Positions 27,176-35,839 of a DNA stretch of 64,000 nucleotides are shown piece after piece. Below the pieces are notes generated by a model that saw only the letters and a list, made by a program, of their open reading frames with translations, did not search any database and was not told where the DNA came from. Numbering within the stretch: the first letter of the stretch is position 1; each line of letters starts with the position of its first letter. The translations under genes were made by a program, and so were the position numbers. Source of the stretch: SLJN01 sp964505385 (lineage in GTDB: Bacteria > Bacteroidota > Rhodothermia > Balneolales > Natronogracilivirgulaceae); the NCBI GenBank assembly GCA_964505385.1, contig CAZDIA010000006.1, positions 1 to 64,000 of the forward strand. Direction: 5' to 3'.

Positions 27176-29011
27176 TTATTCAACCGTCACACTTTTAGCC
27201 AGGTTCCTGGGTTGATCCACATCACATTTTCGATTCACTGCGATGTAATACGCAATTAACTGCAAGGGGATAACACTTAGCAGCGGGCTGAAACAATCGT
27301 GCGTATCCGGAATTTTTATGCTGAATTCAGACAGGGCTTTGACCTCCCCGTTCTCATTATTGGATATCGAAATGATTCTGCCTTTTCTCGCCCTGACTTC
27401 CTCAATATTGCTGATCATTTTTTCATTGGTGTGATAGGTTGTCGCCAGCACCACAACGGGCATATGCTGATCAATCAAAGCGATAGGCCCGTGTTTCATC
27501 TCAGCTGCCGGATACCCTTCCGCATGGATGTAGGATATCTCCTTGAGCTTTAAAGCGCCTTCCAGCGCAACCGGAAAATTATAACTGCGACCCAGATACA
27601 GAAAGTTAGGAGCATAAGTAAACAAATTGGACAGTTCTTTTATAGCAGATTGATCATCAAGAATTTGCTCCACTTTGTCCGGAATTTCCAGCAAGTGATC
27701 AAGCAGTTCTTTCATTTTGTCATCCCCGATATATCCATTGCGCTGCCCGATTTGCAATGCCATCATAGCCAATACCACAACTTGTGCCGTAAAAGCTTTG
27801 GTCGACGCCACCCCGATTTCCGGGCCGGCATGGGTAAACACTCCGGCATCAGTTTCTCTGGCTATCGTAGAGCCCACTACATTACAAATCCCGATTACCG
27901 TTGCTCCCCGTTTTTTCGCTTCTCTCATGGCGGCTGCCGTATCGGCAGTTTCGCCGCTTTGAGAAATAACCAGCACCACATCATTTTCATCAATCAGCGG
28001 ATCCTGATAGCGAAATTCAGAGGCATATTCCACTTCCACCCGCTTTTTTGCCAGATATTCAAACATATATTCACCTACCAACCCGGCATGCCAGCTTGTG
28101 CCGCAAGCACAAATAATCAAGCGATTTGCTGAAATTATCTTTTCCAATACGGGTTCGATCCCGCCAAGCTGAATGCGGTTTTCATTGATCATCACCCGGC
28201 CACGCATACAGTCGGCGATGGTGGAAGGTTGCTCAAAAATTTCCTTGAGCATAAAGTGATCATATCCCCCCTTCTCAATCTGCTCAAGACTCATTGCCAA
28301 TTCGTGAACTGATTTGGTAAGCGGAATATCGGATATCGTTTTAACTTCGTATCCAACTTTACCGACCACGGCCATTTCCTCATCATCCAGGTAAACCACT
28401 TTTTTGGTATGTTCAATTATGGGGGATGCATCCGATGCGATGAAGTGCTCACCCTCACCAATCCCGAGCAACAACGGCGACCCCTTTCGAGCGGCGATAA
28501 GCTTATCGGGATGATCCTGATGGATTACCACCAGCCCGTAGGTTCCCTCCACCTGATTCAAAGCCAATTGAACCGCCTTCTCAAAATCTATGTCTTCACT
28601 CTCGCAGACTTCCTCGATCAGGTGGGCGAGCACTTCTGTATCTGTCTCGCTATCAAAAGAATGACCTTTTTGTGCAAGCTGCTTCTTCAGGACATCGTAA
28701 TTTTCTATGATGCCGTTATGAACTACTGTAAACTTCTTATTCTTACCAGTATGGGGATGCGCGTTTACATCATTCGGCTCCCCGTGAGTTGCCCAGCGTG
28801 TATGGCCTATCCCAATAAACCCGTTTGATGATGATTCAGATATCAGCTTTTCAAGGCCGGAGACTTTTCCCTTGCATTTTATAATACTCAAATTGCCATC
28901 CAGCGTAGCGATGCCCGCCGAATCATACCCCCGGTATTCCAGCCTTTTCAACCCTTTAATGATAATATGTTTCGCCTCTTTTCCCCCAATATATCCTACA
29001 ATACCACACAT
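27176..29011 (-). CDS. glmS: Glutamine-fructose-6-phosphate aminotransferase (isomerising)
   Basis: A 611-residue GlmS, the first enzyme of UDP-GlcNAc synthesis: fructose 6-phosphate plus glutamine gives glucosamine 6-phosphate and glutamate. The glutaminase domain begins CGIVGYIGG, with the nucleophile Cys directly after Met. GHTRWATHGEPNDVNAHPH, the two SIS domains (SQSGETADTAAAM, STKAFTAQV) and the C-terminal DQPRNLAKSVTVE are all present. I place the start at 29011 because the catalytic Cys must become the N-terminal residue; the frame is open to a TTG at 29020. Divergent from the alternative glmU gene. No glmS-ribozyme structure is recognisable upstream. Confidence 0.97.
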   Translation of the reverse strand: MCGIVGYIGGKEAKHIIIKGLKRLEYRGYDSAGIATLDGNLSIIKCKGKVSGLEKLISESSSNGFIGIGHTRWATHGEPNDVNAHPHTGKNKKFTVVHNGIIENYDVLKKQLAQKGHSFDSETDTEVLAHLIEEVCESEDIDFEKAVQLALNQVEGTYGLVVIHQDHPDKLIAARKGSPLLLGIGEGEHFIASDASPIIEHTKKVVYLDDEEMAVVGKVGYEVKTISDIPLTKSVHELAMSLEQIEKGGYDHFMLKEIFEQPSTIADCMRGRVMINENRIQLGGIEPVLEKIISANRLIICACGTSWHAGLVGEYMFEYLAKKRVEVEYASEFRYQDPLIDENDVVLVISQSGETADTAAAMREAKKRGATVIGICNVVGSTIARETDAGVFTHAGPEIGVASTKAFTAQVVVLAMMALQIGQRNGYIGDDKMKELLDHLLEIPDKVEQILDDQSAIKELSNLFTYAPNFLYLGRSYNFPVALEGALKLKEISYIHAEGYPAAEMKHGPIALIDQHMPVVVLATTYHTNEKMISNIEEVRARKGRIISISNNENGEVKALSEFSIKIPDTHDCFSPLLSVIPLQLIAYYIAVNRKCDVDQPRNLAKSVTVE

Positions 29012-29205
29012 AAGTCTCAAAATTTGATATGATTTCTAAACTCGCCTAATTTAGGAAAACATTATAGCTTTTAACAATACATATGCAGATAATATAGTTT
29101 ACACTTAATCAGCCTCCGATGGGGGATCGTCAAAAAACCATTATATAATTACCTGCCATTTCTAAGAAAACTTAAAGTGCCCTAAGAAAATAAGACCTGG
29201 ATTGG

Positions 29206-30393
29206 ATGAATATGATCATAAAATTCTTTGAGGATGAGGCGCTCAGTAGATTTCACCCGCTTACCCTCACACGCCCTTTGGATGATCTTCGATGTGGCGC
29301 GTTTACAATTCGTGAAAAATGGCTTAAAATACTTAATACTACTTACTATACGCGTACGGAGCGTTCGCCTGTTACTGAGTACTATCCGCAAAATTTACCT
29401 CAAGAACAAAGTTCCGTTTACTGGATAAACAGCCGCTGCCTGCCGGATGCATATCTTGCCGCGGCAATTAATGATCTGAATTCCGGTGAAACATTGTATA
29501 GCCGGGATGTAATAGTAGCCGCAAAAACCGATAAGCTCAACGCTGCAAACATTCCAGATTTCCAAAGTTTTGAAAAAAAGGTTGTCGAATCCGTTCAAAT
29601 ACTGACCGGAGCTACGGATTTGTTCACTCTCAATGGTGATCAAATTAACAGTGATAGTGCATGGTATAGTTTTGGCCAATCCCCATCACCGGGCGTCTCA
29701 CCCCACGCTTTGATTGATAATCCGGAGAACATCTCCATAGGGGATGAAGTTGTGATTGAGCCATTTGTTTTTACTGATACCACAGAGGGACCGGTTATTA
29801 TTGAGGATGGTGCGGAAATAATGGCAAACTCCGTGATCCACGGCCCTGCGGTCATCGGAAAGGGATCCGTTGTAAAAGCGGGCACCAGGTTGTACAAAGA
29901 CACGACTCTCGGGCCGGTGTGTAAAGTTGGCGGAGAAGTTTCCAATATTATAATGCAGGGGTTCTCCAACAAAGCGCACGACGGATATCTCGGAAACAGT
30001 GTAATAGGAGAATGGTGCAATCTCGGTGCGGATACAACTTCCTCCAATCTTAAAAATAATTACAGCTTGATCAGATTGCGCGATTGGAATACCCAAAAAC
30101 CTTATGATAGCGGGCTGCAATTTTGCGGGGTGTTGATGGGAGATCATACCAAAACCTCTATAAATACCATGATTAACACCGGCTCTCAGTTTGGGGTAAG
30201 CTGTAATGTAATCGCCGGCAAGTTTCCGCCTTCTTTTTTAAACTCATTCTCGTGGCTTAATTCGGACAAAATTTATATCTACCAAATTGAGAAAGCACTT
30301 GAAACCGCGCGCAAAGTCATGGCAAGGCGCAATTTTGAACTTACTTCAGAGTACGAGCGTATGTTGACTGAAATCTACCAATTACGAGAATGA
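29206..30393 (+). CDS. Alternative GlmU-family nucleotidyltransferase/acetyltransferase
   Basis: A 395-residue protein of the alternative bacterial GlmU type found in Bacteroidota relatives. The N-terminal part is a divergent sugar nucleotidyltransferase region (FEDEALSRFHPLTLTRPLDDLRCGAFTIREKW). The C-terminal part is a left-handed beta-helix with hexapeptide repeats (IEDGAEIMANSVIHGPAVIGKGSVVKAG, then LGNSVIGEWCNLGADTTSSNLKNNY). It should make GlcNAc-1-phosphate and UDP-GlcNAc from glucosamine-1-phosphate. The head-to-head position with glmS supports a shared amino-sugar role. The ATG at 29206 and one two codons later are both possible starts. Confidence 0.88.
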   Translation: MNMIIKFFEDEALSRFHPLTLTRPLDDLRCGAFTIREKWLKILNTTYYTRTERSPVTEYYPQNLPQEQSSVYWINSRCLPDAYLAAAINDLNSGETLYSRDVIVAAKTDKLNAANIPDFQSFEKKVVESVQILTGATDLFTLNGDQINSDSAWYSFGQSPSPGVSPHALIDNPENISIGDEVVIEPFVFTDTTEGPVIIEDGAEIMANSVIHGPAVIGKGSVVKAGTRLYKDTTLGPVCKVGGEVSNIIMQGFSNKAHDGYLGNSVIGEWCNLGADTTSSNLKNNYSLIRLRDWNTQKPYDSGLQFCGVLMGDHTKTSINTMINTGSQFGVSCNVIAGKFPPSFLNSFSWLNSDKIYIYQIEKALETARKVMARRNFELTSEYERMLTEIYQLRE

Positions 30394-30506
30394 GTGATTA
30401 AGATCCTCTTTTATATAATAAAAGATGCCCTTACTTTTTATACCTATGCCCTCTTGTGTTTCGCGGGGATTCATGCGTATATTTGCCGTCCTTCCGAAAC
30501 ACTTCA

Positions 30507-30590
30507 GCCGAGGTGGCGGAATTGGTAGACGCGCATGTTTCAGGGACATGTGACCTCACGGTCGTGCGGGTTCGAGTCCCGCCCTCGGCA
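30507..30590 (+). tRNA. tRNA-Leu, anticodon CAG
   Basis: 84 nt with a perfect 7-bp acceptor stem (GCCGAGG/CCTCGGC), discriminator A, a D-arm with GGCGGAATTGGTAGACGC, a long variable arm as expected for class II, and the TTCGAGTC T-loop. The anticodon stem CATGT/ACATG holds the loop TTCAGGG, giving anticodon CAG. The CCA end is not encoded. The surrounding 30394-30506 shows no gene. Confidence 0.98.
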
Positions 30591-30663
30591 CTAATAGCAA
30601 GGGAAACTACATGGTAATCAGTAAACTACACATCAAGGTTACCATCATTGGTGCAAACAAAGC

Positions 30664-30763
30664 NNNNNNNNNNNNNNNNNNNNNNNNNNNNNNNNNNNNN
30701 NNNNNNNNNNNNNNNNNNNNNNNNNNNNNNNNNNNNNNNNNNNNNNNNNNNNNNNNNNNNNNN
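30664..30763. other. Assembly gap (100 N)
   Basis: Exactly 100 N, a placeholder of unknown true size. It cuts the sensor gene at 30764-31179. The short sequence between the tRNA and this gap (30591-30663) has no recognisable content. Confidence 0.99.
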
Positions 30764-31179
30764 GTATCAATATTTTTTCTTTGCTGCTCATTTTCTTTAA
30801 TATAGCCACGCAGATCGTTTGCATATTCATTATTGATTTTCATGAGCTTTCCAAGATACTCTTCAGTCTCCCACCGGGTATTTGACGCAAGTAACAAAAT
30901 ATCCTTGCCTCTCTGTATCCCGTAAAATACCAGCACGCCATTTTTTTCAGCTTCTTGCTGATGAATCTCCCAGTCACAGGCTATTCCATTATCTGCAATC
31001 TTTGCTATTAGTTTTTTCAACTTGGAATAGCTGCCCGGATGGATAAATGAAAATATCAGCTCATCTTCGGCTTTTTTATCAAAAAAACCAATTTCATCAT
31101 GTATCACTTGTTTTACCCGGCCATCCGGATCACATATTACAGCTAATCCACCAATTTGTTGTTTATGCTCAGTATTCAA
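30764..31179 (-). CDS. Partial sensor protein (PAS-like N-terminus, probable histidine kinase), cut by gap
   Basis: About 138 residues are visible from the ATG at 31179 to the gap. They form a PAS-like sensory module (GGLAVICDPDGRVKQVIHDEIGF, FSFIHPGSYSKLKKLI, GVLVFYGIQRGKDILLLAS), then a coiled coil (EYLGKLMKINNEYANDLRG). That coiled coil normally leads into a kinase or output domain, which is lost in the gap. The start overlaps the stop of the B12-binding gene by 4 nt, so the two are one operon and probably one signalling unit. Calling it a kinase is inference. The frame that continues past the N-run to 30607 does not look like a kinase C-terminus. Confidence 0.7.
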
Positions 31180-32243
31180 CGTTTATGAACCATGTTGTTT
31201 GCTATTGCGACTGCTTCTTTTGCTGATTTTGCCGTAGCATCAGCACCTATAGTTTGCCAAAGATCCGGCTCGATACTAAAAGGATATCCGCCAACCATAA
31301 TTTTTACCTTTTTCAGCTCCTCTTTTGCCCGAATCTTCTGAATCAGCTCTTCAGCCCTGCCTACATGCATAGAGAGCGTAACCGAAATTGCTATCAAATC
31401 CGCATTATTCTCAAAAAGTGCCTGGATGATATCATCATCAGGCATATTAGCCCCCAGATAGTAGGTATGCCAGCCATCCATTTCAAAAAAGTCAGATACC
31501 ATTCGTATACCCATTTCGTGCAACTCACCACCTACCGAACATGCCACAAGATGTACTCCTTTTTTCTCTGTTGAAAAAATATGTGGATATAATCTTGACA
31601 TAATCAACTGGGTTGCGGCTGTACAGTAGTGTTCGTGAGCAACACTGATACGGTTGGTTTGCCAAAGCCGCCCAACTTCTTGCAATGTTACCTGAAAAAT
31701 ATACTCATAAATATCGGCTACAGATATTTGATTTTCTATCAACTTATCGATAATAGCGGCAGCTTTATCCCGTTGACCTTTGAGCAAGTTTGAGAGATAT
31801 TGCTCGGCTTCCTTTTGCAAAGGATTGTCAGAAAGAATAAAGGATTCAGTTGTTCTTTCATTACTTTTAAGCGTTTCAATTCCGCTATTGATATAGCGTT
31901 CTGTAACACTACTGATTTCGGAGGGCAAGTTTTCCTGAGCGGCCTCCTGCAGCATTTTAATGTTTGTAATCAGATCATTGGCAGGAATTCCTCTTTCATG
32001 AAGCATGATATCTGCCCATTTCAGATAATTCGTAAAGAGATTAATATTGCCGACTCTTATAGCTTCCACAAGATAATTGAGATGATTAATAGCGTCATCA
32101 ATGCACTTTTGCCTGCCTTTATTACCATACCTTTCTTCTAAATCCGGATTTTTCCGCAATTGAAGTTCGGCAGCCCGTCGTGCAAGCTCAGTTTTAGCTT
32201 CTTTAACCCCAGAGCTTATTGACTTGTCCTTATCAACCATCAT
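31176..32243 (-). CDS. Cobalamin-binding sensory protein with CarH-like W-x9-EH motif
   Basis: A 355-residue soluble protein. Residues about 40-130 are helical with no recognised family. Residues 140-220 form the four-helix cap and 225-345 a Rossmann-type B12-binding domain. The cap carries Trp194 followed nine residues later by Glu204-His205, the W-x9-EH signature of CarH-type B12 photoreceptors. The B12 loop reads E240-L-H242-E-M-G245 (a variant of DxHxxG with the lower-ligand His kept), then SVTL and GGYPF. There is no MerR helix-turn-helix, so it is not a CarH-type repressor by itself. It overlaps a downstream PAS-type sensor gene by 4 nt, suggesting that cobalamin state or light is passed to a two-component or similar output. 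Confidence 0.85.
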   Translation of the reverse strand: MMVDKDKSISSGVKEAKTELARRAAELQLRKNPDLEERYGNKGRQKCIDDAINHLNYLVEAIRVGNINLFTNYLKWADIMLHERGIPANDLITNIKMLQEAAQENLPSEISSVTERYINSGIETLKSNERTTESFILSDNPLQKEAEQYLSNLLKGQRDKAAAIIDKLIENQISVADIYEYIFQVTLQEVGRLWQTNRISVAHEHYCTAATQLIMSRLYPHIFSTEKKGVHLVACSVGGELHEMGIRMVSDFFEMDGWHTYYLGANMPDDDIIQALFENNADLIAISVTLSMHVGRAEELIQKIRAKEELKKVKIMVGGYPFSIEPDLWQTIGADATAKSAKEAVAIANNMVHKR

Positions 32244-32252
32244 GCACAGATT

Positions 32253-32488
32253 TTAAAAAGTAATTGTTTCAAAATGGTGTAGCTCAAAACTACGCTTAAC
32301 TAATTTTAATCCCTTTGGTATACCTATATGCGCCTCACTTTTGTGATGCTTATGCCAGTGATGAAAACTTTCTTCATCAACCCAATTTGTAATCAACCAG
32401 ATTTCCGATGGATTTTCTTTGGGACTGATCACCTCAAGGCTGATAAATCCTTCAGCATTATCCACCAGATGAGGTCTGTTCCGGAAAG
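32253..32488 (-). CDS. Antibiotic-biosynthesis-monooxygenase (ABM) domain protein, 5' end lost in gap
   Basis: 78 codons of a small ABM-fold protein are visible, reading GFISLEVISPKENPSEIWLITNWVDEESFHHWHKHH, typical of the HmoA/IsdG-like monooxygenases that often act on heme or small aromatics. The start lies in the 100-N gap. The stop is 9 bp before the start of the B12-binding gene on the same strand, so it may lead that operon. The specific reaction cannot be assigned. Confidence 0.75.
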
Positions 32489-32588
32489 NNNNNNNNNNNN
32501 NNNNNNNNNNNNNNNNNNNNNNNNNNNNNNNNNNNNNNNNNNNNNNNNNNNNNNNNNNNNNNNNNNNNNNNNNNNNNNNNNNNNNNNN
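32489..32588. other. Assembly gap (100 N)
   Basis: Placeholder of unknown true length between the ABM gene (leftward) and the multi-PAS kinase (rightward). It removes both 5' ends and the shared promoter region. Confidence 0.99.
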
Positions 32589-35276
32589 ACTTACTCTGAT
32601 CAGTGGGTGCTCAACTACTTTTATGATCCTGAACGTATTACAGGGATTCAAACTTACAAGGGGTGGGGGTTTGTTACCGTGAGCGCACTTATCATAGGTT
32701 TGCTTATCTATTTTAGTAACAACAGACTATTCAATCTATTTTTAGAAAAATCTGAAACCCAGAAAGCTTTTGAAGCTACTTTTGAACAATCGGGTGTTGG
32801 TATTGTACACCACGACCTGGACTACAACTGGATAAGAGCGAACCAGCAAATTTGCAATAAGCTCAGGTGTAACAAGTCAGAACTGTATAAAAAACCCTTG
32901 GAAGAGTTTATACATGATGAGGATATTGAGCGCGGAAAAAAGCTTGACGGGGAATTGCTGAGCGGCGAACGAAGTTCCTATCAGATTGAAAAGCGCTACC
33001 TGAGGTCGGACGGCTCATATCTGGATGCTTTGCTGACCAAATCTCTGGCTAAGGATGATTCGGGTGAGCCCATGTTTTTTGTAGCTACTATTAAAGATAT
33101 TTCCAAACAGAAAGAAACGGAACGTCAACTTGAAAAAGCTTATCGGATTGCCGGTATCGGTAGCTGGGTTTTGGATTTGGAAAAAAACTCACTGTACTGG
33201 TCAGCAGAATTAAAAAAATTCCATGGAGTTCCGGAGGATTATGAACCGGATCTTGAAAGTGCCCTTGAGTTTTATAAAAGTGAGGATCGCAAAATTATAG
33301 AAAATGCGGTTCAGGAAGGTATTGAACAAGCTAAGCCGTTTGAAGCAGAGGCCCGTATTGTTTCGGCCAAAGGTAATGAGCAATGGATTCGGGTTGTGGG
33401 AGAACCTGAAATCAAAAAAGGCCGGTGCGTTAAGCTTTACGGCAGTACACAGGATATCGATAAACGAAAAAGAGCGGAAGAAGCGCTGCAACTCAGTGAA
33501 CAGCGTTTTAAATCGGTGGTACAGGAAGGCTTTGACTTGATTGCTATTCTGGATGTAGAAGCAAATTACACCTATGTAGCTCCGAGTTCAGAGCGTGTAG
33601 TGGGTATTCCGGCAGATAGTTTTATCGGTAAAAATACTCTTGATTTTATTCACGAGGAAGATCGTGGCCGAATTGCAGAGGTTTTGGCTAACAGTAAAGA
33701 GCAGCAGCGAATCGAAATCGACCCGTTTCGTTTCATGGATGGTGAGGGTAACTGGCGGTGGATAGAAACTGTTGCAACCAATTTGCTGAATAATCCCGCT
33801 GTTCAGGGTTTCGTCACGAACTCAAGGGATGTTACCGAAAAAATTGAGCACGAACAGAGACTCAGGCAGAATCTGGAGTTCTACCATTATGCAACCAAAG
33901 CTGCTAATGATTGGATATATGACTGGTATATTTCAAAAAATCAGCTGTTCTGGAGTGAAGACTTCCCGCAAAATTTTATGAAAGAGCCGGATAAGTACTC
34001 CTACCCAATTGAAGATTGGTTAGATGCCATACATCCCGATGATCGCCGGGAGGTTGAAGAAAGTTTTAATCAAGCATTAAATGATACTTCTACAACTAAA
34101 TGGATAAACGAGTACCGGATGATAAGCAGGCAAGGAGTTGAATACATAATATTCGAAAGAGGTTATATCATCAGAAATAGCCAGGGTCAGGCAACCCGCA
34201 TGATTGGCTCCCTGCAGGATATAACCGAAAGAAAACAGTATGAAGCCAAGCTTGAAAAGCTTTCCATGGTAGCTTCCAAAACCACAGACCTGATCATTAT
34301 CACAGATAAAAACGACAAGGTAACATGGGTCAATGAGGCATTCATCAATAAAACAGGTTATACGCTTTCTGAAAGTAGAGGAAAAAATCCCGGTGATTTT
34401 TTAAGGGGGGAGGAAACCGACCCTGAAACCATTAAGAGAATAGAATCTAAAGCTAAACAGCGACAACCGATCAAGGAGATCATCCTGAATTATACCAAAG
34501 ATGGCGAGCCGTTCTGGCTCGATATGACAATTGACCCGATTTTCGATGAAAATGGTGAATTTATAGGCTACATTGGTGTTGACAAAGATGTAACCGATAA
34601 AATTCAAAAAGAGCAGCAGCTTAAAAGAACCCTGCGTGAAAAAGATATACTGCTCACCGAAGTTCATCACCGGGTTAAAAATAATCTGGCAGTTATATCC
34701 AGCATGATGCACCTGCAATCCTACAGTTCAAATAATAAAGAAGTGCAAAATAAACTTCAGGACAGTGCCTGGCGGATTAAAACCATGGCTAATGTACATG
34801 ATTTTTTATATAACAATCCGTCATTTTCTGAGCTTGACTTGACTGATAACCTTGAAAAGATTATTACTGAAACCACAAAATCGCTTCCGAATTCTATAAA
34901 CATAAATCTGAATTTCGATAATACCGGCCCGATCTTCATCGATGTCAATCTGGCAGTGCCTGTTTTTCTTATGGTAAATGAGGTGACTACAAACATTCTC
35001 AAACACGCCTTTCAAGGTCAACGGCAAGGTAATATCGAGGTGAAACTAATTGAAGAGGAAGATAGCATCACACTTCATATTCTTGATGATGGCATCGGTT
35101 TGCCCGAAGATTTATCAAAAATATCTCATAAAACACTTGGTTTGCGGATCATCACTGCGCTTGCTAACCAAATTGATGCAAAACATGAATTTGTCAATGA
35201 GCAGAATGGAAGCCGCTTTTCGTTATACTTTGACCGAACCGGGAAACAGTTAAAGACCGTAACGTTGTTCAATTAA
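32589..35276 (+). CDS. Multi-PAS sensor histidine kinase (HisKA_2 type), 5' end lost in gap
   Basis: About 895 residues are visible. A membrane helix (GWGFVTVSALIIGLLIYFSNN) near the gap is followed by five PAS/PAC units: about 32760-33110, 33130-33470, 33490-33840, 33870-34230 and 34250-34600. The kinase core is of the HisKA_2/HWE-like class, with phosphoacceptor His in EVHHRVKNNLAVISSMMHLQ, then an HATPase with NEVTTNILKHAF (N box) and DDGIGLP (G1 box). The extracytoplasmic sensory part would lie in the gap. No response regulator is adjacent. Ends 16 bp before the open frame of the DCC-family gene. Multiple PAS units suggest sensing of redox, light or small molecules; the ligand is unknown. 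Confidence 0.93.
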   Translation, partial: TYSDQWVLNYFYDPERITGIQTYKGWGFVTVSALIIGLLIYFSNNRLFNLFLEKSETQKAFEATFEQSGVGIVHHDLDYNWIRANQQICNKLRCNKSELYKKPLEEFIHDEDIERGKKLDGELLSGERSSYQIEKRYLRSDGSYLDALLTKSLAKDDSGEPMFFVATIKDISKQKETERQLEKAYRIAGIGSWVLDLEKNSLYWSAELKKFHGVPEDYEPDLESALEFYKSEDRKIIENAVQEGIEQAKPFEAEARIVSAKGNEQWIRVVGEPEIKKGRCVKLYGSTQDIDKRKRAEEALQLSEQRFKSVVQEGFDLIAILDVEANYTYVAPSSERVVGIPADSFIGKNTLDFIHEEDRGRIAEVLANSKEQQRIEIDPFRFMDGEGNWRWIETVATNLLNNPAVQGFVTNSRDVTEKIEHEQRLRQNLEFYHYATKAANDWIYDWYISKNQLFWSEDFPQNFMKEPDKYSYPIEDWLDAIHPDDRREVEESFNQALNDTSTTKWINEYRMISRQGVEYIIFERGYIIRNSQGQATRMIGSLQDITERKQYEAKLEKLSMVASKTTDLIIITDKNDKVTWVNEAFINKTGYTLSESRGKNPGDFLRGEETDPETIKRIESKAKQRQPIKEIILNYTKDGEPFWLDMTIDPIFDENGEFIGYIGVDKDVTDKIQKEQQLKRTLREKDILLTEVHHRVKNNLAVISSMMHLQSYSSNNKEVQNKLQDSAWRIKTMANVHDFLYNNPSFSELDLTDNLEKIITETTKSLPNSININLNFDNTGPIFIDVNLAVPVFLMVNEVTTNILKHAFQGQRQGNIEVKLIEEEDSITLHILDDGIGLPEDLSKISHKTLGLRIITALANQIDAKHEFVNEQNGSRFSLYFDRTGKQLKTVTLFN

Positions 35277-35292
35277 AAAGATCTAAGCATAG

Positions 35293-35757
35293 AATCTTAT
35301 CGCTGATCACACACAAATATCTTCCGCAACAGCCGATAAAGGCGTCGAACAGGCACTTCACTCGAATGGAATCCTGCTTTTTGACGGGGTTTGCAACCTG
35401 TGTAACGCTTCTGTAAATTTTATTATCGACCGCGACCATGACCGGTATTTTCGGTTTGCCTCCCTTCAGTCCGAAACCGGCCGGCAACTTTTAAACAAAT
35501 TTGGCATATCCCCGGAGGCAACCGACAGCGTAATTCTGATTGAAAATGAAACGCCTTATTTACGCTCAACTGCTGCCCTTAGAACGGCATCCAGGTTAAA
35601 CAGCCCGGTAAAAATGTTGTATATATTCATCATAATTCCACCGTTTCTTCGGGATTTTATTTATGATATCATCGCCAAATATCGCTATAAATGGTTTGGC
35701 AAGAGAGATCAGTGCCGGGTGCCCACACCTGAGTTGCAGGAATTGTTTATCGAGTAG
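35293..35757 (+). CDS. DCC-family thiol-disulfide oxidoreductase-like protein without a standard start codon
   Basis: The frame is open from the codon after an in-frame TAG (35290) to a TAG at 35755-35757. It contains ILLFDGVCNLCNASVNFII, the DxxCxxC signature that names the DCC (DUF393) family, followed by the expected YFRFASLQS and the late CRVP motif. Family function is poorly known; a thioredoxin-like redox role is assumed. No ATG, GTG or TTG exists in frame before the motif. Candidates are ATC/ATA at 35299-35319, CTG at 35374, or an altered start. Its 5' end is therefore undetermined. It follows the PAS kinase closely on the same strand. Confidence 0.8.
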   Translation, partial: NLIADHTQISSATADKGVEQALHSNGILLFDGVCNLCNASVNFIIDRDHDRYFRFASLQSETGRQLLNKFGISPEATDSVILIENETPYLRSTAALRTASRLNSPVKMLYIFIIIPPFLRDFIYDIIAKYRYKWFGKRDQCRVPTPELQELFIE

Positions 35758-35839
35758 ATAATTTTTAGCCCATTTTTAATATTTTGATTGACTGACGGAA
35801 TTAAAAACACACGGAGCCTCAAATTATTTACTCAGATTA

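Noticed and set aside
29012..29205. Possible glmS ribozyme or riboswitch upstream of glmS
   Set aside because: No conserved ribozyme core or paired structure is recognisable. Such ribozymes are mainly known from Gram-positive relatives.
30607..30663. Continuation of the truncated sensor gene beyond the N-run
   Set aside because: The residues coded there do not resemble a kinase end, the gap length is unknown so the frame is arbitrary, and the segment lies directly beside the tRNA.
32328..32488. N-terminal part of the multi-PAS kinase left of the gap
   Set aside because: This segment is the antisense of the ABM-domain gene, whose frame is clearly coding. The apparent continuity comes from reading through N.
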